Notes under the pieces: generated by a model
What the model was told of the DNA's origin: nothing
Database searches by the model: none
The model's input: the letters and a program-made list of their open reading frames with translations, nothing else
Translations under genes and position numbers: made by a program
Shown here: piece by piece, positions 1 through 10,300 of the stretch
Position numbering within the stretch: the first letter of the stretch is position 1
Layout: every line of letters starts with the position of its first letter
IMG/VR virus record: IMGVR_UViG_3300028840_001395
Location: 62,001-126,000 of that record
Direction: 5' to 3' (one strand)
Length of the DNA stretch: 64,000 nt
Source: a virus

Positions 1-1540
1 CCACGGGAACCTGCTGGTGATACTTCTGGATGGTCTTGGCCTCGTTGACCACCTTCCGGCCCAGGTAGGCCTTGAGCTTGCCCCCGGCGACGGACTTGGG
101 GGTCTCCGCGCCCTTCTTGATCTTGTCGCCTAGATTCTTCCCGGCCTCGTAGGGGGGACGCTTGAGGCCGGACTCGGAACCATCGAAGCTGAGGCCCATC
201 AGCGCGGAGTTGAGGATGTCGAAGGGCTCGATGGGCACGCTGTAGGTTCTGGCGGTCGCCTTGATCGCCATCTCCAGGATGCCATACATCCCCGAGTACT
301 TCTTGTCGAACCACTCCGGCTGGACAGAGAAGCCGTTGTCCGCGAACCAGGCCCGTGCCTGGTCGAGTCCACGCTGGCCCTTGTCGAACCAGGTGCCCAC
401 CTTGACTCCGGCAGCCCCTTCGAGCACCTGGGCGCGGAGCATCTTGTCGTAATCGTCCGCCATCGAGGCCAGAATCCAGCGTGCGGCGACTCGGAAACGG
501 GCATCCTTGATGCTGGCTGCCCTGAGCAGCTTGAGCACGGTTCTCGCGGTCTTGATGTTCATTTCACACCTATCCGATCTTGATGCCTTACGTCGGCGGA
601 ACTTCTTGGAAAAGAGTATCTCGGGGTCAGGCCTCTGTTGGAACCAGGGGAGCCCTTCCATCTCGTATCGCTTCTGGAGCTGTGCCTGGAGACTCTGATT
701 GGCCCAAAGGGCGTCGAACACCCTTCGCCAAGCCCTTGGCCAGTACTTCTGGCTCAAGTCCTGTGGGAGGACTCCGGCTCGTTGAGCGACTTCCTTCTTC
801 GGGGGGATACGCTTCTCGGTCTCCACGATGTCGAGCCAGGTGTTCATCACCTCTTCGGTGCGGCCCGTGCCCGCCCAGGTTTTCCTCATGAAGTCGCGGA
901 TCTTCCTGCCCAGTGAATCTTGAGGTTGTCTGAAGATGATCTCCAAGAGGAAATCTCCGGCTTCCTCATCGCTGGCTGGCACAGGGGCGTCGTAGTCTTC
1001 AGGCAGGGATTCAAACTTCTTCTGTCGATTGGCCTCGGTGTATATCCCTCTTACCATGTAGCCCTGAAGGTCACGGTTGGCGGCCACGTTTGGACTCATC
1101 CTTCCAGAGAGGATAGCCTCAGCCTGATTCTTCCCGGCCTCGAAGACGGGACGCGACTTCTTCAGCTTCTCCGGGTCGATGATGCTCAGACCCATGAGGT
1201 AGTCGTGGATGACCTCGTAGGGGTCGAGCGACAAGTTGAGCCTCTTGAGTGCCCGCTGGATCTCCTTCATCACGATGTTGTAGACCACGGTGGAATCCAT
1301 GTCGAACCAGCGAGGGTCGAGTTCGTATCCTCGGTCGAGGAAGTACTTCTCGGCCTGCTGGAGACCCTTCTTTCCACGCTTCCACCAGGTATCGGGACGG
1401 ACTCCAGCGACCCCTTCAAGCATCTGCGTCCGCATGAAACGGTCGTATTCGGTGGACATCGAGGCCAGAATCACCCGAACACGGGGGTCTGATCTCCCGA
1501 GGAGCTTGATGATCGCTGCCGCTACACGAATATCCATCAT
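1..1540 (-). CDS. Duplicated-domain protein, C-terminus beyond window
   Basis: Reading from ATG 1540 the frame stays open to the left edge, so at least 513 codons; the end is outside the window. Two related units lie in one frame: the first from residue 1, the second from an internal Met at 562 (about residue 327). Both share the order RVA..., ILASM..DYD/EYD, ML(R/T)..LEG.AGV..TW(W/F), a W-F-D step and (Y/A)LMGLS. The linker of about 150 residues has no duplicate. The short elements RVAAAIIKLL and RVAARWILASM recur in neighbouring proteins. No known family recognised. The second unit could be an internal start, but there is no stop between the units. Last gene of the minus-strand block seen here. 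Confidence 0.7.
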   Translation of the reverse strand, partial: MMDIRVAAAIIKLLGRSDPRVRVILASMSTEYDRFMRTQMLEGVAGVRPDTWWKRGKKGLQQAEKYFLDRGYELDPRWFDMDSTVVYNIVMKEIQRALKRLNLSLDPYEVIHDYLMGLSIIDPEKLKKSRPVFEAGKNQAEAILSGRMSPNVAANRDLQGYMVRGIYTEANRQKKFESLPEDYDAPVPASDEEAGDFLLEIIFRQPQDSLGRKIRDFMRKTWAGTGRTEEVMNTWLDIVETEKRIPPKKEVAQRAGVLPQDLSQKYWPRAWRRVFDALWANQSLQAQLQKRYEMEGLPWFQQRPDPEILFSKKFRRRKASRSDRCEMNIKTARTVLKLLRAASIKDARFRVAARWILASMADDYDKMLRAQVLEGAAGVKVGTWFDKGQRGLDQARAWFADNGFSVQPEWFDKKYSGMYGILEMAIKATARTYSVPIEPFDILNSALMGLSFDGSESGLKRPPYEAGKNLGDKIKKGAETPKSVAGGKLKAYLGRKVVNEAKTIQKYHQQVPV

Positions 1541-1628
1541 CCACCCACACCAGGTTCCTGTCTTTACAGGGATATAGGCGGGCAACCGAAAAAGTTGTCG
1601 CCTCCCCCCGATTTCTTGGTGTCAGAGG

Positions 1629-1656
1629 TTGACTTGTCAGGGGGGTCTGGTATTGT
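1629..1656 (+). promoter_or_regulatory. Sigma70-like promoter for sigma-like gene
   Basis: TTGACT, 16-bp spacer, TATTGT. It lies about 105 bp before the start at 1762, leaving a leader of roughly 100 nt in which I see no ORF. Confidence 0.5.
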
Positions 1657-1761
1657 GGTCTGCAAGCTACGACCCGGACCCGCTGGTCATTAAGCTCAGT
1701 CCTGTCGTGGCCCGATACATAACCGTGGCTCAGGCCAATGGCCCCAGCCCAGGAGGAAGCG

Positions 1762-2910
1762 ATGCCCCAGTCCAGAGATCCCAGTCTCCCCCCTGTTCTG
1801 ACCATCTTCATCGAGCCGTTGCTCAAGGTGCTCGGTCGAAAGGTCAACTTCAAACCCGGCGTGTTCGTCAATCGCAAAGAGGTCATCCACGACGCCATCC
1901 GTGAAGCCGGTTTCGACCCCGACAATCTGGCCCAGTACGGCGACCCCGACAAGGGCTGGAAGTTCAGTGGGCAGAAGCCGATGGGGTTCCAGCGCCGTGT
2001 CTGGTTGGCCCACCGCAAGTGCTATGACCAGGGCAAGGGCTGGCTCCCCAAGGGTCAGGTTCCCCTCACCCTCAAGGGGAAGAAGCGGGGCTACCTGGCG
2101 CTCACCGAGGCGGGAGCCGAGAAGGCCAAGGCCCTCTGCGGAACCACCGAGGACGACACGGGTGGGAGCGGAGGGAACCTCACCGCTGACTTCCTCAACA
2201 AGCGGCTGACCGATACCGGGGGCCTCGACGGCACGCTCTACTCCTTGATGAAGGCGGCGGTCCGGGTCAAGCTCCCCCTGTCCGCGACCATCGGCATCGT
2301 GGACGACCACATCCAGACCTGCTTCATGAAGCTCATCCAGCGGGACGCCCTCCGCGAGCGCATCCTGCGGGGCAAGAACATCACCGACAGTCACCTCGCC
2401 ACCTACGCCGTCCGTAGCGGCTTCACCGACATCCGGCGCGACGGCACGGAGCCCGTGTGCCGGGAGATGTACGGTGCCCAGACGGAGCGGGAGCGGGCCA
2501 AGCTGCGGGAAGAAAGGGCGAGGCGGCAAGAGGAGAACAAGGATCTCTATGAGGCCCGCCCCTCCACCTCCATCGCCTCTGGGCGTCGTGTCACCTGGGA
2601 CAAGGACGACAAGGACTGGAAGACCATCGCGGACGTGGAAGATACCCAGGCCGTGGACGGCGACGAAGCGATGGCGAAGCGGGCCTTCGATGACCTGTGG
2701 GAGCGCATCGAGGTCGTCGTCCGCTACAAGAAGCCCAACGCCTGGAAGCGGTACATGACCATCCTCCGCATGGTCTCGAACGGCTGGTCTGTCAAGGAGA
2801 TCGCCCATGCGGAAGGCGTGTCCCGCAACCGGGCGGCTACGCTGGTGGCTCAGGCCCGGAAGTGTGTCCGTGAGGGTCGGAACTCGGATATGCTGGCGGC
2901 TGTCCTCTAG
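1762..2910 (+). CDS. Putative sigma-like transcription factor (divergent, ECF-like layout)
   Basis: 382 residues. A stretch near residues 165-225 (VDDHIQTCFMKLIQRD, then LATYAVRSGFTDIRRD) resembles sigma-70 region 2, where an acidic core-binding helix is followed by an aromatic/basic DNA-melting part. Near residues 330-375, GWSVKEIAHAEGVSRN fits a region-4 helix-turn-helix. An N-terminal ~150 residues and an acidic/basic linker (RERAKLREERARRQEE) are unassigned. Start chosen at 1762 because AGGAGG sits 5 nt upstream; an in-frame ATG at 1738 lacks this. It is the only plus-strand gene in the first 16 kb and has its own promoter. It is a candidate to recognise the GGnCTTA/GAGTAGTCT promoters. 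Alternative: a generic HTH regulator. Confidence 0.55.
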   Translation: MPQSRDPSLPPVLTIFIEPLLKVLGRKVNFKPGVFVNRKEVIHDAIREAGFDPDNLAQYGDPDKGWKFSGQKPMGFQRRVWLAHRKCYDQGKGWLPKGQVPLTLKGKKRGYLALTEAGAEKAKALCGTTEDDTGGSGGNLTADFLNKRLTDTGGLDGTLYSLMKAAVRVKLPLSATIGIVDDHIQTCFMKLIQRDALRERILRGKNITDSHLATYAVRSGFTDIRRDGTEPVCREMYGAQTERERAKLREERARRQEENKDLYEARPSTSIASGRRVTWDKDDKDWKTIADVEDTQAVDGDEAMAKRAFDDLWERIEVVVRYKKPNAWKRYMTILRMVSNGWSVKEIAHAEGVSRNRAATLVAQARKCVREGRNSDMLAAVL

Positions 2911-3257
2911 GGAAGATCCAAGAACTCGTCCTCTTCATCTTCGGGCTCTGGCGGAGGATTGGCCGCGAGCATCTCCGCATCCTCCTCGCTCATCACCTGC
3001 ATCTCCCGGCACACCGGGTCAGCGAGAGCCATTCCGGGCATGTCATAGAGCCCGCTGGTGGGGATCTTCTGCCCTGTGGCGACGAACTGCCGGACGAAGA
3101 ACAGGATGATCTGGGCCACGTCGTCGGTGGTGAACCCGTGCGTGGCCATGCTCTGGGTGAATCCGACCGTGTTGGCGTTGATGCCCTTGGATCGCAGCGG
3201 CTGCCCCGCGAGCTGCTGGATGTAGGCTTCCCACTCTTCCAACGTCTGCAAGACCAT
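2907..3257 (-). CDS. Hypothetical protein with acidic tail
   Basis: 116 residues; starts in a TGATG overlap with the stop of the helicase gene, so probably translationally coupled. Contains a predicted helical core (ATHGFTTDDVAQIILFFVRQ) and a Pro/Glu/Asp-rich C-terminus (PPPEPEDEEDEFLDLP). Its stop overlaps the convergent sigma-like gene by 4 nt. No family recognised. Confidence 0.75.
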   Translation of the reverse strand: MVLQTLEEWEAYIQQLAGQPLRSKGINANTVGFTQSMATHGFTTDDVAQIILFFVRQFVATGQKIPTSGLYDMPGMALADPVCREMQVMSEEDAEMLAANPPPEPEDEEDEFLDLP

Positions 3258-6200
3258 CAGGCTTCTCCGGACTTGCCCACGAAGGGCGACATCATCAGCT
3301 CCGCCACCTTGTCATCCAGGTCAGCCAGGGACGCATCCCGCTGAACCATCTCGGCCCACTTGCCCCCAAGCTCGGTCTTCATGGACTCGATCATGATGTC
3401 GTCAAAGACCTTCTTCCCGACCGCCTGCTGCGCCGCCTTGATCTGGTCGAGCGTCAGGTCGTGCTCATCACGGGGCTTCCCATCATCGTCGTCCGCCGAG
3501 TAGGTCGCGTCCAGGGTGAACTCATCAACCGGGTTCTTCTGACCCTGCCGCCAGGCTCGGGCCGTCCTCTGCTTCATCGTCTCTGACTGGGCGCTGTCCC
3601 GGTCGAGGTGAATCACCGTGTCGAACATCTGGAGGTTCAACCCGTAGGCGTACTCGGAACCCAACAAGACTACGGCCTTGATACCCTGGTCAGGGCCGAT
3701 GACCTGCTCGAAGGCGAACGACTGCCACATGTCCGGCCTGTAGTACTTGTTGTCCGTCATGTTCCGCCTGACCAGCGGGTGAGGCTTGTACTTCTTCTTC
3801 CGCAGCGGGAGGGGGATGACGGACACTTTGCCGCCCTTGTCGAAGTCAGCCTTGGTGACCGACTTGACGAGCCTGTCCCTCATGGACGGGGTGCGCTCGA
3901 ACACAACCTCCTTGAGAGGCGTCGTGCCCTGGTAGATATAGATCTTGTCCTTCAGGGCCACGGCAACCTTGCCGCCCATCTTCTGTCCGAGGAACTTCAC
4001 CGCGTCCATGCAGAACTCAGGGTCGTCCGCGAACAGCAACGCCCGGCTCGGGTTCGGCCCTCGCTGTGTCTGGGCGAGCTTCTGGGTGACGATCCTCTCG
4101 GCCTCTTGGAGCTTCGGGTTCTCCATCTGACGGGCGACCTCTCGAAGCTCTGCCTCGGTGGCCATCTTCCGCCACTTGGTCACGACTCGGGACAGAATCC
4201 GAGGGATGGGCTCGCCATCCGGCATCCGGTTCGTCCCGACCATCGTGGCGATGGTCTCCAGGGCCTTCTCGGGCCGGTTGGACAGATCTCGCATGAGCTT
4301 GACCACGGGCCGGAACTCCAGGCGGGCGAACCGCTTGACATCCTCTCCGCCCGTCCCGGCTCCGCCACCTTCCGTCCACTTCTTCGCCAGGCCGAACATG
4401 GTCTTGGAGAACTGCCTGGTGAGCGTCTGGTAGGCGTTCTGCACCGTAGGATCCATCTCGATGGCGACAGGGGTTCGGGTCGGCTTGTCCAGAACCTTCC
4501 CCTCGGGGTCAACCACATCGGACTTCTCGGCGTAGAACACGTTGCGCTTGACCCACTGATCAAGCTCACGCTTCAAGGAGGGATCCTCCTTGACCCCGAC
4601 CACATCGCCGCCCACGGTCTCGCAGTACCGCTTCTTGAAACGGCGCTTCACGGCCTGGGCTTCGCGGACAGCCTGGGTCTGGGCCGCGTTGTCACCTGGG
4701 AGGCTGAACGTCCGGATGTTGTTGGACACGGCAGCCAGGATGTAGGCTTCCATCGGCTCCTTGTCCATCGGGCTGGCCGTGAAACAGACCTTGCGGGGGT
4801 GCCAGAGCTTGAGAGCAGCCTTGGACGCCTGGTTGGTGCCCTTGAGCTGATGGGCCTCATCGAAGTAGATGGAGATGTAGAACTTGGCGTCGAACCTGTA
4901 GCCTCTGTCCTTCCAGAACTGCTGCTTCCGCAGACGGGAGTTCTTCGGGATCCTTCCGTGCTTCTGGGCTCTCCCGAACTCCTTGTAGTCCATGATGTCC
5001 ACCCGCTCACGCAGGGCTGCGGGGTCTGACATGAACTTCACGGCCTGCGAGGGCAGGTTGCCCTTGAGATGCCTCGGGCAGACGTAGAGGAAGCGCCCGT
5101 TGGTCTCGATCTCCTCACCATCCGGGGTCGTGTAGGAGGCACCCTCCTCGGCCATCCCGTCCCGGAGCAGCTTCTGCATCGCCGCGATGGCGGTCAGAGT
5201 CTTGCCGATTCCGGTGTCGAGCGCACAGACGCCCGAGCCACCGTTGGCATCGAGCCACGCCAACGCCTGCTTCTGCTTGTCGATGAGCTTGGTACGTGGA
5301 CGGAATCCACCAATAGCCTCCGCCGTGTAGTGCGGGAGGTTCTCCTCGGTGGTGGCCCTATCGGAGTAGGCCTGCTCCTGGGTGTACTTCTGCATCATCT
5401 CCATCGCGGACTGGGAGAGCGACATGCCCGCGAGGTTGTCCATGATGGTGGCGTAGTCCTTGGGGTCGAAGTAGAACTCTGCCGCCCGGCTACCGGGAAC
5501 CTTGTGGTAGGAGATGCTCTGGATGCAGTTACCCTTGGGGCTCGGCACGTTGCAGGCCAAGGCCTTGATCGCATCCCGGATTTCCTTGTCCGTGTTCCTC
5601 CCCGAGATACGCATGAACAGCTTCTTCGTCTTCTTCTTGACCCGCTTGCCCTTGATCACCATCGTCTCGGTCATGTCCGCGACCGTGGTGTAGGGCTCAC
5701 GCTGGGCCGGGTCGATGCGCTTGGGAGCCTTCCCCTTGCGGCCCGAGATCGGGCTGTAGGTGTAGGCCGTACCCTCGATCATCCGACCGAGGCCATTCAC
5801 CATGTCATCGAGGAAGATGCCCTTGTAGCGACCACCGACGATGACCTTGACCCCCTCATAGCGGAGAACGTCCCCTTCCTCATCCAGAATGGGCACCTGG
5901 GTCACCTTCGTCGGGAACACGCGGGTCAGCTTGCCCTGCTTGGCCAGGTCATCCGTCAGGGCGTCCCACTGCACATCACCGTCGAGGGCGTCCACTTCGC
6001 CCTCGGTGAGCATCCGCATCTTCTTGAGCGGAACCTCTGTTCTGGTCGAGATCAGTGCGAGCCTGGTGCGAGCCTTGTCCTTGCCCCGCATGTGCTGGCT
6101 GTACTGCTGCTCCGCTGTGCCGTCCCAGTTCCACTTTTCCTTGCCGGTCTCGGGGTTGATGACCCGGACAGGGGGTGGGCCTCGGAACTCGGTTCCGTCA

Positions 6201-6898
6201 CGGGCCAGGATGACGTGTTCCTTGGTCTTGGGGTCGATGCCGACGAGGATGGGCTTTCCAGCGAGGGGCTTGCGCTCGATCACGAGGCCCTGGGCCTTCA
6301 TGTGAGCTTCGATGTTCTCATCGATCTCTGCGAGGGTCTTCTTGCGCTTCACCGTCAGGGCGTAGGACTCGGGATCGGTGTCCCGCATCTTCTCCCGGCG
6401 CTGCTGCTTGGGGGACAGAGGGAAGAAGATGGCCCACCGCTCCATCCCCTTCTGCCGGGGCTTGAGGTAGATCTCCTTGTCACGGGCGACCTGGATGAGA
6501 AGCGGGACAAACAGTTCGTTGAGTTGCCGCCAGTGAGTGGGGCTGAGCATCCCCTGCCGGACGAGCCGGGCGAAGTGAATGTTGAGATCAGACCTCAGCT
6601 CTGCGATCTGATTCGTGATGGCCGGGGAGACGTTCTTCCCATCCACGGGACTCGTGATCTGGTTGAGCCGGTTCGTCGCCCTCCTGAACTGCATCCGAAG
6701 ATCGTCAGGGATGGGGTATCCCCGATTGATGGACTTCAACAAACCGTAGAAGTTGAAGAACTCCAGACCCTTCGGGGTAAACGCCTTGCGGAGACGCTGC
6801 ATGATGGGTCGAGAGAATCCCGGCAGGAGCTTGGGCTCGTCCTCATCCCCCTCGGGGGCTCCCAGACGGAGGATGGGCCTATCATGCGGGTAGATCAC
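3257..6898 (-). CDS. SNF2/DEAH-type helicase-like ATPase, very large
   Basis: 1,213 residues. Superfamily 2 motifs are visible: Walker A DTGIGKT near residue 560, DEAH in IYFDEAHQLKG near 677, motif III-like FTASPMD near 710, and motif VI-like QRTARAWRQGQK near 1113. The last, with the long insert between the two RecA-like halves, points to the SNF2 branch rather than DExH RNA helicases. The first ~540 residues hold no motif I recognise. Expected role: ATP-driven remodelling of or translocation on DNA. It sits in the operon of presumed virion or co-packaged proteins rather than in a replication cluster, which raises the possibility that it is delivered with the DNA. Coupled to the downstream 116-residue gene by TGATG. 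Confidence 0.85.
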   Translation of the reverse strand: MIYPHDRPILRLGAPEGDEDEPKLLPGFSRPIMQRLRKAFTPKGLEFFNFYGLLKSINRGYPIPDDLRMQFRRATNRLNQITSPVDGKNVSPAITNQIAELRSDLNIHFARLVRQGMLSPTHWRQLNELFVPLLIQVARDKEIYLKPRQKGMERWAIFFPLSPKQQRREKMRDTDPESYALTVKRKKTLAEIDENIEAHMKAQGLVIERKPLAGKPILVGIDPKTKEHVILARDGTEFRGPPPVRVINPETGKEKWNWDGTAEQQYSQHMRGKDKARTRLALISTRTEVPLKKMRMLTEGEVDALDGDVQWDALTDDLAKQGKLTRVFPTKVTQVPILDEEGDVLRYEGVKVIVGGRYKGIFLDDMVNGLGRMIEGTAYTYSPISGRKGKAPKRIDPAQREPYTTVADMTETMVIKGKRVKKKTKKLFMRISGRNTDKEIRDAIKALACNVPSPKGNCIQSISYHKVPGSRAAEFYFDPKDYATIMDNLAGMSLSQSAMEMMQKYTQEQAYSDRATTEENLPHYTAEAIGGFRPRTKLIDKQKQALAWLDANGGSGVCALDTGIGKTLTAIAAMQKLLRDGMAEEGASYTTPDGEEIETNGRFLYVCPRHLKGNLPSQAVKFMSDPAALRERVDIMDYKEFGRAQKHGRIPKNSRLRKQQFWKDRGYRFDAKFYISIYFDEAHQLKGTNQASKAALKLWHPRKVCFTASPMDKEPMEAYILAAVSNNIRTFSLPGDNAAQTQAVREAQAVKRRFKKRYCETVGGDVVGVKEDPSLKRELDQWVKRNVFYAEKSDVVDPEGKVLDKPTRTPVAIEMDPTVQNAYQTLTRQFSKTMFGLAKKWTEGGGAGTGGEDVKRFARLEFRPVVKLMRDLSNRPEKALETIATMVGTNRMPDGEPIPRILSRVVTKWRKMATEAELREVARQMENPKLQEAERIVTQKLAQTQRGPNPSRALLFADDPEFCMDAVKFLGQKMGGKVAVALKDKIYIYQGTTPLKEVVFERTPSMRDRLVKSVTKADFDKGGKVSVIPLPLRKKKYKPHPLVRRNMTDNKYYRPDMWQSFAFEQVIGPDQGIKAVVLLGSEYAYGLNLQMFDTVIHLDRDSAQSETMKQRTARAWRQGQKNPVDEFTLDATYSADDDDGKPRDEHDLTLDQIKAAQQAVGKKVFDDIMIESMKTELGGKWAEMVQRDASLADLDDKVAELMMSPFVGKSGEA

Positions 6899-6910
6899 AG
6901 CAGCCTCCAG

Positions 6911-7110
6911 CTAATCCACCGTCACACCGAGAGTCTTGGAGATGTCCTTCGGAGGCGGGGCATACGTCCGGGCGAACTGGAGGAAGACCGTGAGAGTCCA
7001 GTTGTATGACCCATACTCTCCGGCCTTCCAGGCTTCCATCTGTACTGACGCTTGCCCCGAATGGCCGCGTGCTTGATCGTCGGCCCCCACTGCTTCGACA
7101 GGGTGCTCAT
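6911..7110 (-). CDS. Short paralogue of the 7107-7340 gene, frame split
   Basis: ATG 7110 overlaps the upstream stop (ATGA) and begins MSTLSKQWGPTIKHAA, nearly the same as the start of the upstream gene (MSTLGKQWGPTIKEAK). In that frame it ends at 6922 in a low-complexity Ser/Arg tail that looks non-coding. In the next frame, ATG 7039 to stop 6911 gives a protein-like 42-residue segment (WTLTVFLQFARTYAPPPKD) that ends 12 nt before the helicase start. Either two overlapping small genes or one gene joined by a -1 shift (or sequence error) between about 7040 and 7090. No canonical slippery heptamer is obvious. Confidence 0.4.
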
Positions 7111-7340
7111 GCTCGCCTCCCGTCTTCCCATCCCATTGCGGCCATGTTCAGGAAGAAGATGAGATCCCCCATGTTGGTCTTCCGGTCCACCTTCAACCGA
7201 ATGGCGTTCAGCCGTTGGGCATCGCCCACGGCCAGGTTCCAGAAGCCATCCGAGTCCTGGAGGCGGTTGAAGTCCATCGCCTTGGGCGGGTACTTCGCCT
7301 CCTTGATGGTCGGTCCCCACTGCTTCCCCAGGGTACTCAT
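7107..7340 (-). CDS. Small protein with QWGPTIKEA motif
   Basis: 77 residues, hypothetical. The N-terminus carries QWGPTIKEA, also present in the next small gene and, as QWGRTIKEA and IGRTIKEA, in the proteins at 12567-14141 and 14632-16239. Lies 4 nt after the large gene at 7345 and overlaps the following ATG by 4 nt, so part of the same operon. No family recognised. Confidence 0.65.
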   Translation of the reverse strand: MSTLGKQWGPTIKEAKYPPKAMDFNRLQDSDGFWNLAVGDAQRLNAIRLKVDRKTNMGDLIFFLNMAAMGWEDGRRA

Positions 7341-7344
7341 CTCT

Positions 7345-10300
7345 CTAGTCCTCCCAGGCCAGCCACTCGTTCACGCTGGCGGGCTTCACACTGGCGACCT
7401 TCATCTCGGCGTCCGGGTAGCTCCGAACCAGCATCCGGGAGTAGAGGCAGCGGCCCCGCTTGCTTCGGTTCCGGAGGAACTCGGTGATGCGGGCGTGCTT
7501 CTCGGCCCGACGACCGTGGAGATCCGAGGCGATGCGCCCGGCTTCCCGGCGGATGGCGTTGCAGGACTTGAGGCCCAGGTCAGCCGTCTTGGCCTTGAAG
7601 CCGTAGAGGCCGTACTTGGCGTTGCCCGCCGTCTTGCCCTCGACCTTCTCGGGCTTCTCGGCAGCCTCGACCCCACGCTCGGCGCGAAGCTCCGCGAGCC
7701 GGGCCTGCTTCTTGATCTCGGCGGCGACCTTGGGGCCGATCTCCTGCATCGCCTTGACCAGAATCTGAGCCGAGAGGCTGCCCGACCGCTCCGCGTGCGT
7801 AGCCAGGAAGCGGGCGACCCGCTCGTCCTTGCGGTAGGCGGCCTTGGCCGTGGTGATGGCGGCCTTGGCGAGCTTGCGGGAAGCGGACTCGCAGTCGGCC
7901 TGGATCTTCTTGGGGAAGCCGTAGAGGCCACCCGGCTCACGGGCAGCCGTGCGCTGCAAGGCCAGCTTCTTGATGCTACGTCCATCAGGGCTGACCTTGA
8001 TGAGACCCCGGCGGGCGAGCTTCTTGATCTCGGCCTGGAGTTGTTCCTTGGACTGGAAATGGCGGGTCATGTCATTGACCCGAATCCAACCGCCGGTCTC
8101 ATACCCCATGTGGGGCAGTTCCAGCAACTCCATCACGGGACTCTGGGACTTGGCCTCGCGCTGGGTCATGCGGTCACGGGCCGCGTGCTTGCCGCCCTTC
8201 TCGCCCCACTCGGGGTGCTTCTTGAAGGTCTGGGCCAGGTTGTACTGCGGGCTGCCTTCGGGGCAGTCGTAGTTCGGGCTGCCCGGAGTGCAGCGGCCCT
8301 TCTCCAGATCCTTGGGAATCCAGTTCTTCTTCTCACCTTCGCGCTTCGACGCCGTGCGGGGAGGAGACCAGCGGATGCCGTTCTTCTTCGCCGCCTCGGA
8401 GAGCGGCATGGGCCGGAAACTCGTGTCCCGCTCGATCTGCTGGAGACCCGGCATCTTCTCCAGGCTTTCCAGTTCCGAGAGGCTCACGTAGCCCAGCTCC
8501 GGGAAGCCCAGGTCGGCCAGGCCGAACATCGTGTCCCGACCATCGAACTCGGTGATGAGCCAGGTGCCCCGCCCGTAGGCGTTGAAGAACTTGACCCAGG
8601 CGATGGGGTCAGGGTTGTCCTCCTGCGAGTAGAGCTTCGGGATCTTGCTGCGGATGTTCTTGGGCAGGAGCATCTGCTTGCGGGCCGTCATCCGCTTGCG
8701 GGCCGGAACCTCGTCCATCGAGCCACGCTTCTGGAAGGTGTCCTTGAGCCACTTCTTCAGCTTCTTCTCGCCGCCCTTGGACAGCATGGAGTTCATCTTG
8801 GCCTTGTCGAGGTCAGTGAAGTCGTCCAGCACGTCCTCGGCCCGGCCCTTGTTGCTGATGGCCCGACCCAGACCGTCGATGGCCTTCTCCCAGGGCAGCG
8901 AGTCGAACTTCTTGCCGACCTCGGAGAACCAGTTGAAGGCCCGCTCGGACACGTCTGCGATCTCGGCAGCCTGCTTGTCGAAAGCCACCTTGGCTGAAGA
9001 CGGGATACGGTCGCCATCCTTCCAGTTCCGGGGCAGCCCGAGCAGCTTCCGTGCCTGGGCCATGACCCGCTCACGATCCCCTCGGGCGTCCCAGTCCCTG
9101 TCATAGATGAACCGGCCCATCGAGGAGACCGCGATCTCCCCTCGTCCCCGATCCTCATAGAGGATGTAGTTGAAGGGGCCGTCCTCGACACGGTTCACCT
9201 CAGCGACGGCCTGCTTGTCGGAGGCCCAGATCTTCACGGGCCGACCGTCATCCGTGCTGACATCGATCTTCTTCGGGGCCGTCTTCTTGGCCCACCACAG
9301 GACGGAGGCCACGGCCATGTCGTAGGGCTTCCGCTCCGTCTTGCAGAATCCACCACCCTTCTTGTTCTCGAAGAAGAAGTCCTCGTGGGCCAAGTCCGTG
9401 GAGTAGGGGAAGGTGCGTCCGCCCACGCTCTCGATCTCGACGTCGATCCGGGCTGACCCATCACCGTTGAACGCGATGAACTCGTCGGTGATCTCGGGAC
9501 GGCCCGAGCCATTCTGTCCCTTGAGGACGACGCCATTCTCAGCCACGTAGCCCGCGAAGGCCTTGTCCCACACGGGACTCTTGGGCGGGATCTTCTTCAT
9601 CCGGCGACCCTGGTCCCAGGCCTTGGCGGCAGCCAGCTTGATGACATTCCACTCGTCGGGGGTGAACGGCTCCTTGATCTTCCAGTAGTTCGTGTAGCCC
9701 GCCGTCTTGCCCATCGAGGCCGACTTGTCCTTGTCGAACTTGTCCTTGTACTTCTCGGTGTTGTTCCGCCACTCCTCGCATTCCTCGTCCGTCATGTTCT
9801 CACACGGGTCAGCGGGCTTGCCCTCCTCGAAGCGGCCCAGCATCTCGTCGCCGGGAAGCTCACTTCCGTCAGGATCCTCCAGCCCAGCCATCTGGCAGTC
9901 GGGGGTGCCGCTATGAGGCCCCGTCCCATCCGGGACGCCCGGCCCCAGGACGGAACCGGCGAGGCGCTCCAAAGCACCCATCGAGGCCATCACCATCGAC
10001 CCGGCCCGCATGTCGTCAAGCTCCTGCTCCCAACCACGAGGGCGCTTGCCGAAGATGCCCAGGTAGTGAACCTGGCCCTTGGAGGGGTTGAACGACCGGA
10101 CAGCATACCCGGCCTCGGACGGCCCCTTCTGCGGATCCACCTGGCGGCGCTGCTGCGGGAAAAGCTGGAAGTAGACGGTGCCATCCTTGGCGTAGCGGGC
10201 GCTGAAGGCGTGGCCCGTGTAGTAGTTGGCGCTCTTCGCCACAGACCGGCCCCGACCCATGTACTGCTGGACAGCGACCTGCTGATCCTTGGTCGGCTTC

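Noticed and set aside
3608-7009. Long plus-strand open frames of 473 and 646 codons
   Set aside because: They lie antisense to the helicase gene, have Leu/Val/Gly/His-biased composition and no motif; they arise from GC-rich third positions of the true gene.
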